In this document: in pieces, positions 8,394-17,053 of the stretch
How the letters are laid out: each line of letters begins with the position of its first letter
Position numbering within the stretch: position 1 is the first letter of the stretch
Assembly (NCBI RefSeq): GCF_916619195.1
Contig: NZ_CAKAKL010000002.1
Coordinates: forward strand, 124,001 to 188,000
Direction: 5' to 3'
Origin: Inquilinus sp. Marseille-Q2685
GTDB taxonomy: Bacteria > Pseudomonadota > Alphaproteobacteria > DSM-16000 > Inquilinaceae
DNA length: 64,000 nucleotides
The notes under the pieces: generated by a model
Told to the model about the DNA's origin: nothing
What the model saw: only the letters and a program-made list of their open reading frames with translations
The model's database searches: none
Program-made: the position numbers and the translations under genes

Positions 8394-11300
8394 ATGACGG
8401 CCGACTTCATCCTGCCGCGCGACGCCGATCTCGGGCTGCGGCGGATCGCCAACCGCACCGGCCTCGCCGCCGCCCTGCTGCCGAACGGCACGCTCTTTAC
8501 CTTGTCGCACCGGGCGGACGACAAGAGCGACCCGGTGCTGGTCAACCAGGTCCTGGGATCGCCGATCGCCGGCGGCATCGGCCGGCTGCTGCTGCGGCTC
8601 GGCGAAGGCCGCGCGGTCGAGGCGGTCGGACCGGCGGCGTGGCTGCGGGTGGGAATAGGGCCGGACCGATTCGTCTGGGCCGGAGAGGCCGAAGGCCTGG
8701 CGCATCGCGTCACCCTGTGGCTGGCGCCGGACGCCGATCTCTGGCTGTGGCGGGTCGAGGTCGAGAACAAGGGGACGGCCGCGGCCGGGGTCTCGGCGGT
8801 GCTGCTGCAGGATATCGGCCTCGGCAGCCGCGGCTTCCTGATGAACAACGAGGCCTATGCCTCGCAATACATCGACCACCACATCGCCCGGCATCCGCGC
8901 CTCGGGCCGGTGGTGATGAGCCGCCAGGCCCTGGCCCAAAGCGGCCGGATCCCCTGGGTGGCGCATGGCTGCCTGCAGGGCGCGGCCGGCTTCGCCACCG
9001 ACGCGGCGCAGAGCTTCGGCCCCGGCTTCCGCGACCGGGCCGAGGTGGCCGGCGCGCTGCCGGGCGAGCGGCTGCAGCACGAGGTTGCCTGCCCGGCCAT
9101 CGCCTCCGCCCCCGTCGCACTGGCGCCGGGCGCGAAGGCGGCCTGGAGCTTCTTCGGCCTGTTCGTGCCCGACCACAAGGCTGCGTCCGCGGACGCCGAC
9201 CTGGCCGTGGTCGACCGGGCGCTGCAGGCCGCGGAAGCCTTCCGCCCGGCCGAGGTGGCGCTGGAGACCCCGGTGCGCGGCCTGCTGCAGGACGCGCCGC
9301 CGCTGGTGGCCGAGGATCTCGATGCCGCCGCGCTCGACCGCCTCTGGCCGGCCCGGCGGCTGGAGGAGACGCGGGGCGGCGCGCTGCAATCCTTCTTCGT
9401 GGAGGAGGGCGACCTGAACCGTCACGTCGCGCTGCGGGTGAAGGAGCTGGGGCTGCGCCGCCGCCACGGCGCGCTGCTGCGGTCGGGCGCGGCGCTGCTG
9501 CCGGCCGACGACCTGCTCTGCGCCACGGTCTGGGCGCATGGCGTCTTCGCCGCCCAGCTGACCGTCGGCAACACCTCGTTCCACAAGCTGTTCTCGGTCT
9601 CGCGCGAACCCTACAACATCACCCGCGCCTCCGGCCTGCGCATCCTGGTCGACGCCGGGGGAGGCTGGCGCCTGCTCTCCGTGCCGTCGGCCTTCGAGAT
9701 GGGGCTGGCGGAGGTCCGCTGGATCTACCGCTTCGGCGGCCGCACCGTGACCGTCCGTGCCGCCGTCTCCGGCGCCGATACGGCGATGCAGTGGCGGGTG
9801 GAGGTCGAGGGCGCGCCCTGCCGCTTCCTGGTCCTCGGCCATCTCGTGCTCGGCGAGCGCGAGCTGGAGCAGGCCGGTCGGGTGTCGATCGACGCCGCTG
9901 CCAGGCGCATCGCCTTCCGCCCCGACCCCGACTGGCTGTGGGGCCAGCGCTATCCCGACTCGGTCTACCACCTGGTGACGCCGACTCCCGAGGCGATCGA
10001 GGCGGTCGGCGGCGACGAGCTGCTCTATGCCGACGGGCAGGGGCGCGGCGGCGGATATGTCGCGCTGCGCACCGGTGCCGTGACCGGCTTCGGCTTCGCC
10101 GTCACCGGCTCATTGACTGACCCCGCCGCGGCGGCAGCCCTGGCCGACCGCTATGCCGCCGGCGTGTCCTTCGACGAGATGCTGGGCTCGGCCAACGCCC
10201 ACTGGGGCGAAGTCACGCGGGGCCTGCGGGTCATCGGCGGCGGGTCGGAAGGCGCGGCGCTGGACGCCGCCTTCCCCTGGCTGGCCCATGACGCGATGAT
10301 CCACCTGACCGTGCCGCACGGGCTGGAGCAGTACACCGGCGGCGCCTGGGGCACGCGCGACGTCTGCCAGGGCTCGGTCGAGTTCCTGCTGGCGCTGGAG
10401 CACGACGCCGCGGCCAAGGAGGTGCTGCGCACGGTCTTCGCCCAGCAATACGAAGGCCGGGGCGACTGGCCGCAATGGTTCATGCTGGAGCCGTATTCGC
10501 CGATCCAGGACCGGCATGCCCATGGCGACGTCATCGTCTGGCCGCTGAAGGCGCTGTGCGACTACGTCGAAGCCACCGGTGACATGGCCTTCCTGGACGA
10601 GCCCGTGGCCTGGCGCAACGAGCAGGACTTCACCCGCACCGAACGCCGCGACCCGGTCTCGGCCCATATCGATCGCATCGTCGCGGTGGTGCAGGAGCGG
10701 TTCATCCCCGGCACCTGCCTGCTGCGTTACGGCGAGGGCGATTGGAACGATTCGCTGCAGCCGGTCGACCCGCATCTGCGCGATTGGATGGTCAGCGCCT
10801 GGACCGTCGCCCTGCTGATCCAGCAGCTCGGCCGCTGGGCCGGGGTGCTGGACCATGCGGGCCGGTCGGCCAAGGCGCGCGAGATCGAGGCGCTGGCCGG
10901 GGCGATGCACTGGGACCTGCAGCGCCACCTGGTGCGCGACGGCGTCCTGGCCGGCTATGCCGTGTTCAACCCCGACGGGACCGTGGCCGAGCTGCTGCTG
11001 CATCCGGACGACACCCGCACCGGGCTGCACTATTCGCTGCTGCCGATGAAGCGGGCGCTGATCGCCGGGCTGTTCGCGGGCGAGGCGGTCGAGCGCCATC
11101 TCGGGCTGATCCGCGAGCACCTGACCTTCCCGGACGGCATCCGGCTGATGGACCGGCCGGTGACCTATCGCGGCGGGGGCGAGACCCTGTTCCGCCGGGC
11201 CGAATCCGCCGCCTTCTTCGGCCGCGAGATCGGGCTGATGTACACCCATGCCCATCTCCGCGCCGGCGAGGCGATGGCGGCGCATGGCGAGGCGGACGCG

Positions 11301-11663
11301 GTGTGGCGGATCCTGCTGCAGGCCAGCCCGGGGGCGTCGACCGAGGGGGGGCCGAATGCGACGCCGCGCCAGCGCAACGCCTATTTCAGCTCCAGCGACG
11401 CCGCCTTCGCCGACCGCTACGCCGCCGGCGCCGACTGGGCGCTGGTGAAGCAGGGGGCGATCGCCGCGGATGGCGGCTGGCGGGTCTATTCCAGCGGGCC
11501 GGGTCTGACCACCAACCTGATGCTGCGCCACGTCTTCGGGCTGCGCCGCAGCTTCGGCGAGCGGATCCTCGACCCGCTGCTGCCATCCGGCCATCCGGAC
11601 CTGGCGGTGGAGCTGGTGCGGGGCGGGGAGCGGCGGCGCTACGGCCGGCCCGCCGGGGCATGA
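8394..11663 (+). CDS. GH94-like glycoside phosphorylase candidate (1089 residues)
   Basis: A very long cytosolic protein with no signal peptide. The N-terminal half is beta-sandwich-like, and the C-terminal half looks like the (alpha/alpha)6 barrel of GH94/GH36-type enzymes: EQYTGGAWGTRDVCQGSVEF, YVEATGDMAFLDEPV, then RYGEGDWNDSLQPVDP. The aspartate in GDWND sits where the family general acid lies. GH94 enzymes split beta-linked glucans or disaccharides with phosphate to give a sugar 1-phosphate. Length resembles the 1100-residue beta-glucan phosphorylase families (GH149, GH161) more than cellobiose phosphorylase (about 800). The ATG has a good GGAGGGA site. No transporter or phosphomutase is adjacent, so the substrate is unknown. 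Confidence 0.65.
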   Translation: MTADFILPRDADLGLRRIANRTGLAAALLPNGTLFTLSHRADDKSDPVLVNQVLGSPIAGGIGRLLLRLGEGRAVEAVGPAAWLRVGIGPDRFVWAGEAEGLAHRVTLWLAPDADLWLWRVEVENKGTAAAGVSAVLLQDIGLGSRGFLMNNEAYASQYIDHHIARHPRLGPVVMSRQALAQSGRIPWVAHGCLQGAAGFATDAAQSFGPGFRDRAEVAGALPGERLQHEVACPAIASAPVALAPGAKAAWSFFGLFVPDHKAASADADLAVVDRALQAAEAFRPAEVALETPVRGLLQDAPPLVAEDLDAAALDRLWPARRLEETRGGALQSFFVEEGDLNRHVALRVKELGLRRRHGALLRSGAALLPADDLLCATVWAHGVFAAQLTVGNTSFHKLFSVSREPYNITRASGLRILVDAGGGWRLLSVPSAFEMGLAEVRWIYRFGGRTVTVRAAVSGADTAMQWRVEVEGAPCRFLVLGHLVLGERELEQAGRVSIDAAARRIAFRPDPDWLWGQRYPDSVYHLVTPTPEAIEAVGGDELLYADGQGRGGGYVALRTGAVTGFGFAVTGSLTDPAAAAALADRYAAGVSFDEMLGSANAHWGEVTRGLRVIGGGSEGAALDAAFPWLAHDAMIHLTVPHGLEQYTGGAWGTRDVCQGSVEFLLALEHDAAAKEVLRTVFAQQYEGRGDWPQWFMLEPYSPIQDRHAHGDVIVWPLKALCDYVEATGDMAFLDEPVAWRNEQDFTRTERRDPVSAHIDRIVAVVQERFIPGTCLLRYGEGDWNDSLQPVDPHLRDWMVSAWTVALLIQQLGRWAGVLDHAGRSAKAREIEALAGAMHWDLQRHLVRDGVLAGYAVFNPDGTVAELLLHPDDTRTGLHYSLLPMKRALIAGLFAGEAVERHLGLIREHLTFPDGIRLMDRPVTYRGGGETLFRRAESAAFFGREIGLMYTHAHLRAGEAMAAHGEADAVWRILLQASPGASTEGGPNATPRQRNAYFSSSDAAFADRYAAGADWALVKQGAIAADGGWRVYSSGPGLTTNLMLRHVFGLRRSFGERILDPLLPSGHPDLAVELVRGGERRRYGRPAGA

Positions 11664-11715
11664 GCGCCGCAAGATCCGGGTTGCCGGCGCTGCCGTTGCC
11701 GGCTGGGATGCGGCC

Positions 11716-12312
11716 ATGACCTTCGCCGATCCCGTTCCGCCGATCACCGCCGGGCCGGTCGACACGCCGCTCGGCCCGATGCTGGCCCTGGTCGATGCCG
11801 CCGGCGCCCTGGTCGGCCTCGATTTCGAGGACACCGACGGCACCCCGACCTTCAGCCAGCGCCGCCTGGCCCGGGAGGGGCTGCAGACCGGTCCGGCCGA
11901 CCCCGCCGCGCTGCGTCCGATCGCGGACCAACTGGCCGAATACTTCGCCGGCCGCCGCCGGGTGTTCGACCTGCCCCTGGCGCCCTTCGGCACGCCGTTC
12001 CAGCGCCGGGTCTGGGCGGCGCTCTGCGCCATCCCCTGCGGCACGGCCCTGACCTATCGCGACCTGGCGCTGCAGCTCGGCCGGCCACAGGCGGCACGTG
12101 CGGTCGGCGCCGCCAACGGCGCCAACCCGATCTCGGTGGTGGTGCCCTGCCACCGCCTGGTCGGCAGCGACGGCACCCTGACCGCCTATGGCGGCGGCCT
12201 GCACCGCAAGGCGGCGCTGCTGGAGCTGGAGGGTGCGAGGCCGGCGACGCTGGTCTTGCCGATCGATGATCAGGTGACAAACGCGATGAGGCGGAGGAGC
12301 CAGCCTGCATGA
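11716..12312 (+). CDS. ogt: Methylated-DNA--protein-cysteine S-methyltransferase
   Basis: A 198-residue protein that removes alkyl groups from O6-alkylguanine by transfer to its own cysteine. The active-site motif is VVPCHRLVGSDG, preceded by the helix-turn-helix region GTPFQRRVWAALCAIPCGTALTYRDLA. There is no Ada-type N-terminal zinc domain, which fits the Ogt/MGMT single-function form. The C-terminus extends about 20 residues past the usual end. Its stop overlaps the ATG of the small gene at 12309 (ATGA). Confidence 0.92.
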   Translation: MTFADPVPPITAGPVDTPLGPMLALVDAAGALVGLDFEDTDGTPTFSQRRLAREGLQTGPADPAALRPIADQLAEYFAGRRRVFDLPLAPFGTPFQRRVWAALCAIPCGTALTYRDLALQLGRPQAARAVGAANGANPISVVVPCHRLVGSDGTLTAYGGGLHRKAALLELEGARPATLVLPIDDQVTNAMRRRSQPA

Positions 12313-12491
12313 CCGAGATGACGCAGAGGGACGACCGGGAGAAGAGGCGCGAGTCGTTTCGTCAGGACGCGCTTGAAGCCTGGGCGGAGTTCCAGGCGAC
12401 CGGGCTTCACCTCACTGCGGAGGAGGTTCAGGAATGGCTTGCCAGTTGGGGCACTGAAGACGAACTGCCAATGCCTGTCTGTCATAAGTAG
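12309..12491 (+). CDS. Small antitoxin-like protein (60 residues), toxin missing
   Basis: Translationally coupled to ogt by ATGA overlap. The sequence has a basic, acidic-rich N-terminus (QRDDREKRRESFRQDAL) and the segment AWAEFQATGLHLTAEEVQEWLASWG, then PVCHK. This arrangement (a helix with E-x-x-x-TG-x-H-x-T-x-x-E-V-x-x-W-L) is what I recognise from small proteins annotated as CopG-like or ParD-like antitoxins that normally precede a RelE/ParE toxin. No toxin follows: the next gene, 23 bases on, is an MFS transporter on the opposite strand. It may be a solitary antitoxin or a relic. Assignment is from pattern memory and is tentative. Confidence 0.6.
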   Translation: MTEMTQRDDREKRRESFRQDALEAWAEFQATGLHLTAEEVQEWLASWGTEDELPMPVCHK

Positions 12492-12514
12492 TCTTCACCT
12501 TCCGCCCAAACCCT

Positions 12515-13717
12515 TCACGCCGCCGCCGGCTGTGGCGCCCGGCGGGGCAACGCCAGGGCCAGGAGGCCGGCCAGGACGGCGAGGCCGATCGAGCCGGCCC
12601 AGAGCGGCGCATAGTCGGCGAAGCGGTCGAACACCACCCCGCCCAGGAACGCGCCGAGCGCCCCGCCCGTGGCGTGGCCGGCCGAGATCAGCCCCATCGC
12701 CAGGCCTAGTCGCGCGGTGCCGAGATGGCTCGCCGCCAGGCTGACCGTGACCGGCACGGTCGAATAGTCGAACAAGCCGAACACCACCGCGAAGACGTAG
12801 AGCCAGCGGATGTCGGGGCCGAGGCCGATCAGCAGGACGAAGCTGGCGGCCCGGGCCAGGTAGATCACGCCGAGCAGCAGCGGCCGGTCGATCCGGTCGG
12901 TCAGCCATCCGGCCAGCACCATCCCGGCCAGGTTCACCGCCGACAGCACGCCGTAGGCGGTGGCGCTGGGCAGGGGCGGGAAGCCGCACAGGGCGGCGAA
13001 GGGCAGCAGATGCGTCTCGATCACCCCGGTGGTGGTGAAGCCGCAGATGGCGAAGCTCCAGAACAGCAGGTGGAACACCGGGCTGCGCAGCAGCGCCGCC
13101 GGCCCGCCGGCATCGGCCTCCTGCCGCGACGGCGCCGCCGGCTTCGGCTCGCCGCGCAGCGCCGCCCAGGCGGCGAGGCCCAGCGCCAGGCACGCGGCGG
13201 CCATGGCGGCGAAGCCGCCGCGCCACGCCGCGCCCGCCGCCAGCAGCGCCACCAGCGGCACCAGCACCAGCTGTCCCGCCGTGGCGCCGGCGGTGGCGAT
13301 GCCGGTGGCCAGGCCGCGGCCCTCGCTGAAGCGCCGGGCCACCGCCGCGGCGACGATGTTGGTGCCGACCGCGGTGAAGCCGATCGCGGCGACGAGGCCG
13401 AAGCCGATCAGGAACAGGACGGTGGAGCGTCCCGTGGCGACGATCGCGGCGCCGGCGGCGATCAGCAGCAGGCCGCCGGCCAGCAGGCGGCGCGGGCCGT
13501 GGCGGTCGACCGCGGCGCCCATCAGCGGCGCCATCGCCGCCATCACGCACAGCGCCAGCGCGCTGGCGCCGGACAGGAAGCTGCGGTCCCAGCCCAGCTC
13601 CGCCTCGATCGCCGGCATCGACAACCCCAGCACGGCGCGGACCGAGAAGGACAGCGCCAGCGCCGCGAAGCCGATGCCGACCAGGACCCAGCGGCCGCCC
13701 GGCGCCCGTTCCCGCAT
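12515..13717 (-). CDS. MFS transporter
   Basis: A 400-residue protein with about 12 hydrophobic segments in two six-helix halves, separated by a charged loop near residues 195-210 (EPKPAAPSRQEADAGG). The loop between helices 2 and 3 has DRHGPRRLLAGG, the MFS motif A position, repeated in the second half as DRIDRPLLLG. It resembles the monocarboxylate/oxalate-formate type carriers. It is transcribed divergently from a LysR regulator 103 bases away, which likely controls it. The substrate is not predictable. Confidence 0.85.
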   Translation of the reverse strand: MRERAPGGRWVLVGIGFAALALSFSVRAVLGLSMPAIEAELGWDRSFLSGASALALCVMAAMAPLMGAAVDRHGPRRLLAGGLLLIAAGAAIVATGRSTVLFLIGFGLVAAIGFTAVGTNIVAAAVARRFSEGRGLATGIATAGATAGQLVLVPLVALLAAGAAWRGGFAAMAAACLALGLAAWAALRGEPKPAAPSRQEADAGGPAALLRSPVFHLLFWSFAICGFTTTGVIETHLLPFAALCGFPPLPSATAYGVLSAVNLAGMVLAGWLTDRIDRPLLLGVIYLARAASFVLLIGLGPDIRWLYVFAVVFGLFDYSTVPVTVSLAASHLGTARLGLAMGLISAGHATGGALGAFLGGVVFDRFADYAPLWAGSIGLAVLAGLLALALPRRAPQPAAA

Positions 13718-13795
13718 GATGTTGCTCCCTGCACAGATCGGCTGAAGTCTCGCCGGGCCGGCAGCAGCCAGGCAAACGAGATTCCGTGCGGTTCG

Positions 13796-13814
13796 GGTTT
13801 AGAAGGGCTAAACC
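13796..13814. promoter_or_regulatory. Palindromic operator candidate, GGTTTAG-N5-CTAAACC
   Basis: A perfect inverted repeat with 7-base arms in the gap between the MFS and LysR genes. It ends one base before the LysR ribosome site (GGAGG, 13815-13819), so binding here would block translation initiation or transcription of the regulator. The T-N11-A spacing rule of LysR boxes fits (GTTTAG...CTAAAC). Probably the binding site of the adjacent LysR protein. Confidence 0.6.
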
Positions 13815-13820
13815 GGAGGC

Positions 13821-14723
13821 ATGACGGGACCGCTCCCCCTCCTCGGCCTCCGGGCCTATGCCGAGATCGGCCGACGCGGCAGCGTCAAGGCGGCCGCTGA
13901 GGCCGTGGGCGTGACCCCGGGCGCGGTCAGCCAGCAGCTCAAGCTGCTGGAAGAACGGCTGGGGCTGGCGCTGTTCGTGCGCGATCGTCGCGGCATCCGC
14001 CTGACCGAAGCCGGCGCCCGGGCGCATCCACTGGTCCAGCGCGGCTTCGACCAGCTGGCCGAGGCGCTCGACCTGCTGGCGGCGGAGGGGCGGCGGGAGA
14101 CGCTGACGGTCAGCACCGCGCCGGCCTTCGCCGCCTCCTGGCTGGTGCCGCGGCTGGGCCGCTTCACCGCCCGCCATCCCGGCATCGAGGTGCGGGTCGA
14201 GGCGACGACCGCGCTGTCCGACCTCGGCCGGGTCGACGTGGTGCTGCGCCACGGCCTCGGCCAGTGGCCGGGTCTCGTCTCCGAGCCCCTCCTGGCCCCG
14301 CGCCTGCTGCCGGTCGCCAGCCCCGGGCTGCTGCGCTGCGGCCCGCCAATCGCCGGGCCGGCGGACTGCCTGGCCTATCCGCTGCTGCAGGACGGCGACC
14401 GGGCCGACTGGCGGCTGTGGCTGGCGGCGCAGGGGATCGAGGACCCGCGGGCCGAGCGTGGCCCCGCCTTCGACAGCGACCTGCTGCTGGTGCGGGCGGC
14501 GATCGCCGGCCAGGGGCTGGCGCTGATCCGCGACCTCTATGTCGAGGAGGAGATCGCCGCCGGCCGCCTGGTCCTGGCGCTCGACCGGCCCTGGCCGACG
14601 CGCTTCGCCTATTACGTCGCCGCCCGCCCCGCGGCATGGCGGACGCCGAAGCTGGCCGCCTTCCGCGCCTGGCTTGCCGAGGAGGTGCGCGAGGCCGGGG
14701 AGGCGCCGGGCGAGCCCGGCTGA
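13821..14723 (+). CDS. LysR-family transcriptional regulator, GcvA type
   Basis: A 300-residue regulator. The N-terminal helix-turn-helix is clear (LLGLRAYAEIGRRGSVKAAA, then VTPGAVSQQLKLLEERLG), followed by the effector domain with GcvA-like features: APAFAASWLVPRLGRFTARHP, LRHGLGQWPGL, DLLLVRAAIAGQGLALIRD. It is divergent from the MFS gene and has a palindrome abutting its own ribosome site, so autorepression and control of the transporter are likely. The ligand is unknown. Confidence 0.9.
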   Translation: MTGPLPLLGLRAYAEIGRRGSVKAAAEAVGVTPGAVSQQLKLLEERLGLALFVRDRRGIRLTEAGARAHPLVQRGFDQLAEALDLLAAEGRRETLTVSTAPAFAASWLVPRLGRFTARHPGIEVRVEATTALSDLGRVDVVLRHGLGQWPGLVSEPLLAPRLLPVASPGLLRCGPPIAGPADCLAYPLLQDGDRADWRLWLAAQGIEDPRAERGPAFDSDLLLVRAAIAGQGLALIRDLYVEEEIAAGRLVLALDRPWPTRFAYYVAARPAAWRTPKLAAFRAWLAEEVREAGEAPGEPG

Positions 14724-14797
14724 GCCCTCTCGCTTCACATGCGGCATCTGTGGTTCACTGCCGCGCCTGACGACATCCTCGGGGAGGACCTTCGGCC

Positions 14798-15451
14798 ATG
14801 ACGACCACGCCGCGCTTCACCCTGCACCATGCGCCGCGCTCCCGCTCCGCCCGCATCCTGTGGCTGCTGGAGGAGACCGGGGTGCCCTTCGACATCGCGC
14901 TGCACGATTTCGCCAAGGCGACGCACAAGGACCCCGCCTATCTCGCCATCAACCCGGCCGGCAAGGTGCCGGCGCTGATCGACCGCGGCCCGGCCGGGGA
15001 CTGGTCGCCGCCGGCGGTGGTGACCGAAAGCGCCGCGATCTGCGCCTATGTCGCCGACGCCGTGCCCGAGGCCGGCCTCGCCCCGCCGGTCGGCTCGCGC
15101 GAGCGCGCTGCCTATGCCACCTGGATCGGCTACTGCCCCTCGGTGCTCGAGCCTGCCCTGTCCGATTCGGTGTTCCCGCGGCGGGAGGAGCCGCCGGCCA
15201 GCACCATCGGCTGGTGCCCCTTCCCCGAGGCGCTGCGGCGGGTCGAGTCGGCGCTGCAGGCCGGCGGCCCCTATCTGCTCGGCGAGCGGTTCAGCGCCGC
15301 CGACGTGCTGATCGGGTCGCTGCTGCAGTGGCTGCACGGCTGGGGCAAGCTGCCGGAGACGCCGACGCTCTCCGCCTATCTCGCCACGCTGGCCGCGCGT
15401 CCGGCGCTGCAGCGCGCCCAGGCCCAGGACGCGGCGCCGGCGGCGGCATGA
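14798..15451 (+). CDS. Glutathione S-transferase family protein
   Basis: A 217-residue cytosolic protein. The thioredoxin-like N-terminal domain starts FTLHHAPRSRSARILWLLEETGVPF and has the cis-proline motif GKVPAL and the glutathione-contacting VTESAAICAYVAD. The helical C-terminal domain ends with RFSAADVLIGSLLQWL, the usual N-capping/hydrophobic staple region. Active-site class (serine versus tyrosine) is not clear; the SRSAR segment offers serines. It is followed by a GNAT gene with an ATGA overlap. Confidence 0.87.
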   Translation: MTTTPRFTLHHAPRSRSARILWLLEETGVPFDIALHDFAKATHKDPAYLAINPAGKVPALIDRGPAGDWSPPAVVTESAAICAYVADAVPEAGLAPPVGSRERAAYATWIGYCPSVLEPALSDSVFPRREEPPASTIGWCPFPEALRRVESALQAGGPYLLGERFSAADVLIGSLLQWLHGWGKLPETPTLSAYLATLAARPALQRAQAQDAAPAAA

Positions 15452-15969
15452 TCCTGCGCCCCGCCGTTCCTGCCGACGCGCCGGCCCTGGCGGCGCTGCA
15501 TGTCGCGGTCTGGCGCGACACCTACCGCGACCTGGCGCCGCCCGAGGCTGCGGCCGCGCTCGACGTCGCCCGCCGCCAGGCGCGGTGGGAGGCGATCCTG
15601 GCCGATCCGGCGCAGATCGCCCTGGTGGCGGAGATCGACGGCGCGCTGGCCGGCTTCGGCCTGGCCGGGCCGCCCGGCGACCCGGCCTTCGGCGACCGGG
15701 GCGAGGTGAAGTATCTCTATGTCGGGCGCAGCTTCGCCCGCCGCGGCATTGGCCGCCGGCTGCTCGCCGCCCTGGCCGCCGCGCTGGCCGAGCGGGGCTA
15801 TGCGGCGCTCGGCCTCGGCGTGGTGGCCGGCAACGACCCGGCGATCGCCTTCTACGAGGCGCAGGGCGGCCGCCGGATCGGCGCCTACACCGACCCCGGC
15901 CCGCTCTGGCGCTCGCACAACCTGCTCTACGCCTGGGAGGACCTCGCGGCCCTGGCCGCGCGGGGGTAG
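15448..15969 (+). CDS. GNAT-family N-acetyltransferase
   Basis: A 173-residue single-domain acetyltransferase. The start overlaps the GST stop by ATGA. Typical features: an N-terminal strand ILRPAVPADAPALAALHVAVW, the core VKYLYVGRSFARRGIGRRLL with the R-x-x-G-x-G acetyl-CoA loop, and GVVAGNDPAIAFYEAQGGRRIG near the end. The substrate is unknown; coupling with a GST suggests a detoxification role but this is inference only. Confidence 0.87.
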   Translation: MILRPAVPADAPALAALHVAVWRDTYRDLAPPEAAAALDVARRQARWEAILADPAQIALVAEIDGALAGFGLAGPPGDPAFGDRGEVKYLYVGRSFARRGIGRRLLAALAAALAERGYAALGLGVVAGNDPAIAFYEAQGGRRIGAYTDPGPLWRSHNLLYAWEDLAALAARG

Positions 15970-15971
15970 GC

Positions 15972-16865
15972 TCAGTCGAACCGCAGCCGCTCGACCAGGA
16001 AGTCGATGAAGGCGCGCACCCGGGCCGGCATGGTGCCGCGGCCCAGGAACAGGGCGTGGATCTCCTCCATCTCGCGCGGGTCGTAATCCGGCAGCAGCTC
16101 GACCAGCCGGCCGGCGGCCAGGTCGTCCCTGATGTGATAGAGGGCGGTGCGGCCGATCCCCATCCCGGCCAGCACCGCCTGGCGCAGCGTCTCGCCGTTG
16201 TTGACCACCAGGGGCCCGGTCACCTGCATCGGCCGCGGCCCCTCCGGCCCGGCCAGGATCCAGTCAGTGAAGCTGCGCCGGTAGTTGAAGGTCAGGCAGT
16301 CATGCGCCGCCAGGTCGGCGGGCGTCCGCGGCGTGCCCCGCCGCTCGAGATAGGACGGCGCCGCGATCAGAAGGCGCCGGCTGGCGCCCAGCTTGCGGGC
16401 CTGCAGGCTGCTGTCGCGCAGCGGCCCGTGGCGGATGGCGACGTCGGTGCGCTCGGCCAGGATGTCGACCACCTCGTCGGTCAGGCTGACATCCAGCGTC
16501 ACCGCCGGGAAGCGGGCGCGGAACTCCGGCAGTAGCGGCACCACGCAATGCGTGCCGAAGGGGATCGAGGCGCTGATCCTGAGCCGCCCCCGCGGCGCGG
16601 CCGAGCCGGAGACGCCGGCCTCCGCCTCGGCGATGTCGGCCAGGATGCGGCTGGCCTGCTCGTAGAACAGGTCGCCCTCGGGCGTCGGCCGCAGGCTGCG
16701 GGTCGAACGGGCCAGCAGGCGCACCCCCAGCCGGTCCTCCAGCCGCCCGATCAGCTTGGCGACGGCGGAGGGAGTCAGCCCGAGGCGCCGGGCGGCGGCG
16801 GAGAAGCTGCCCTCCTCCACCACCCGCGCGAAGACTTCCATCTCGCCGGACCGGTTGATGTTCAT
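15972..16865 (-). CDS. LysR-family transcriptional regulator
   Basis: A 297-residue regulator with N-terminal DNA-binding domain MEVFARVVEEGSFSAAARRL followed by LTPSAVAKLIGRLEDRLG, and an effector domain of the CrgA/YafC-like type (ISASIPFGTHCVVPLLPEF, VAIRHGPLRDSSLQARKLG). It converges on the GST-GNAT pair, whose stop is two bases away, and diverges from the GSCFA gene at 17054. An inverted repeat 43-59 bases upstream of its start may be its operator. Confidence 0.9.
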   Translation of the reverse strand: MNINRSGEMEVFARVVEEGSFSAAARRLGLTPSAVAKLIGRLEDRLGVRLLARSTRSLRPTPEGDLFYEQASRILADIAEAEAGVSGSAAPRGRLRISASIPFGTHCVVPLLPEFRARFPAVTLDVSLTDEVVDILAERTDVAIRHGPLRDSSLQARKLGASRRLLIAAPSYLERRGTPRTPADLAAHDCLTFNYRRSFTDWILAGPEGPRPMQVTGPLVVNNGETLRQAVLAGMGIGRTALYHIRDDLAAGRLVELLPDYDPREMEEIHALFLGRGTMPARVRAFIDFLVERLRFD

Positions 16866-16907
16866 GGCTTTCTCGCGGGAATTCTTAACATTTGTTCTTC
16901 GTAATCT

Positions 16908-16924
16908 TCGAAATCTGGTTTCGA
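16908..16924. promoter_or_regulatory. Inverted repeat upstream of LysR gene, TCGAAA-N5-TTTCGA
   Basis: Six-base perfect arms with a 5-base spacer in the AT-rich patch of the 188-base gap 16866-17053. The 17-base size and T-N11-A fit suit a LysR operator shared with the divergent GSCFA gene. Short arms mean it could be chance. Confidence 0.35.
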
Positions 16925-17053
16925 TGAATTTATGTCGAGTCGACGGTAGATTTCGCGATCAGGGCGTGCCATGCTGCACTGCATCAAAGCAGAGTCCGAA
17001 GTGTGGGCGGCTTCGTGCGCGACGGGGCCTGATCCGATACAACGGGGGAGAGG

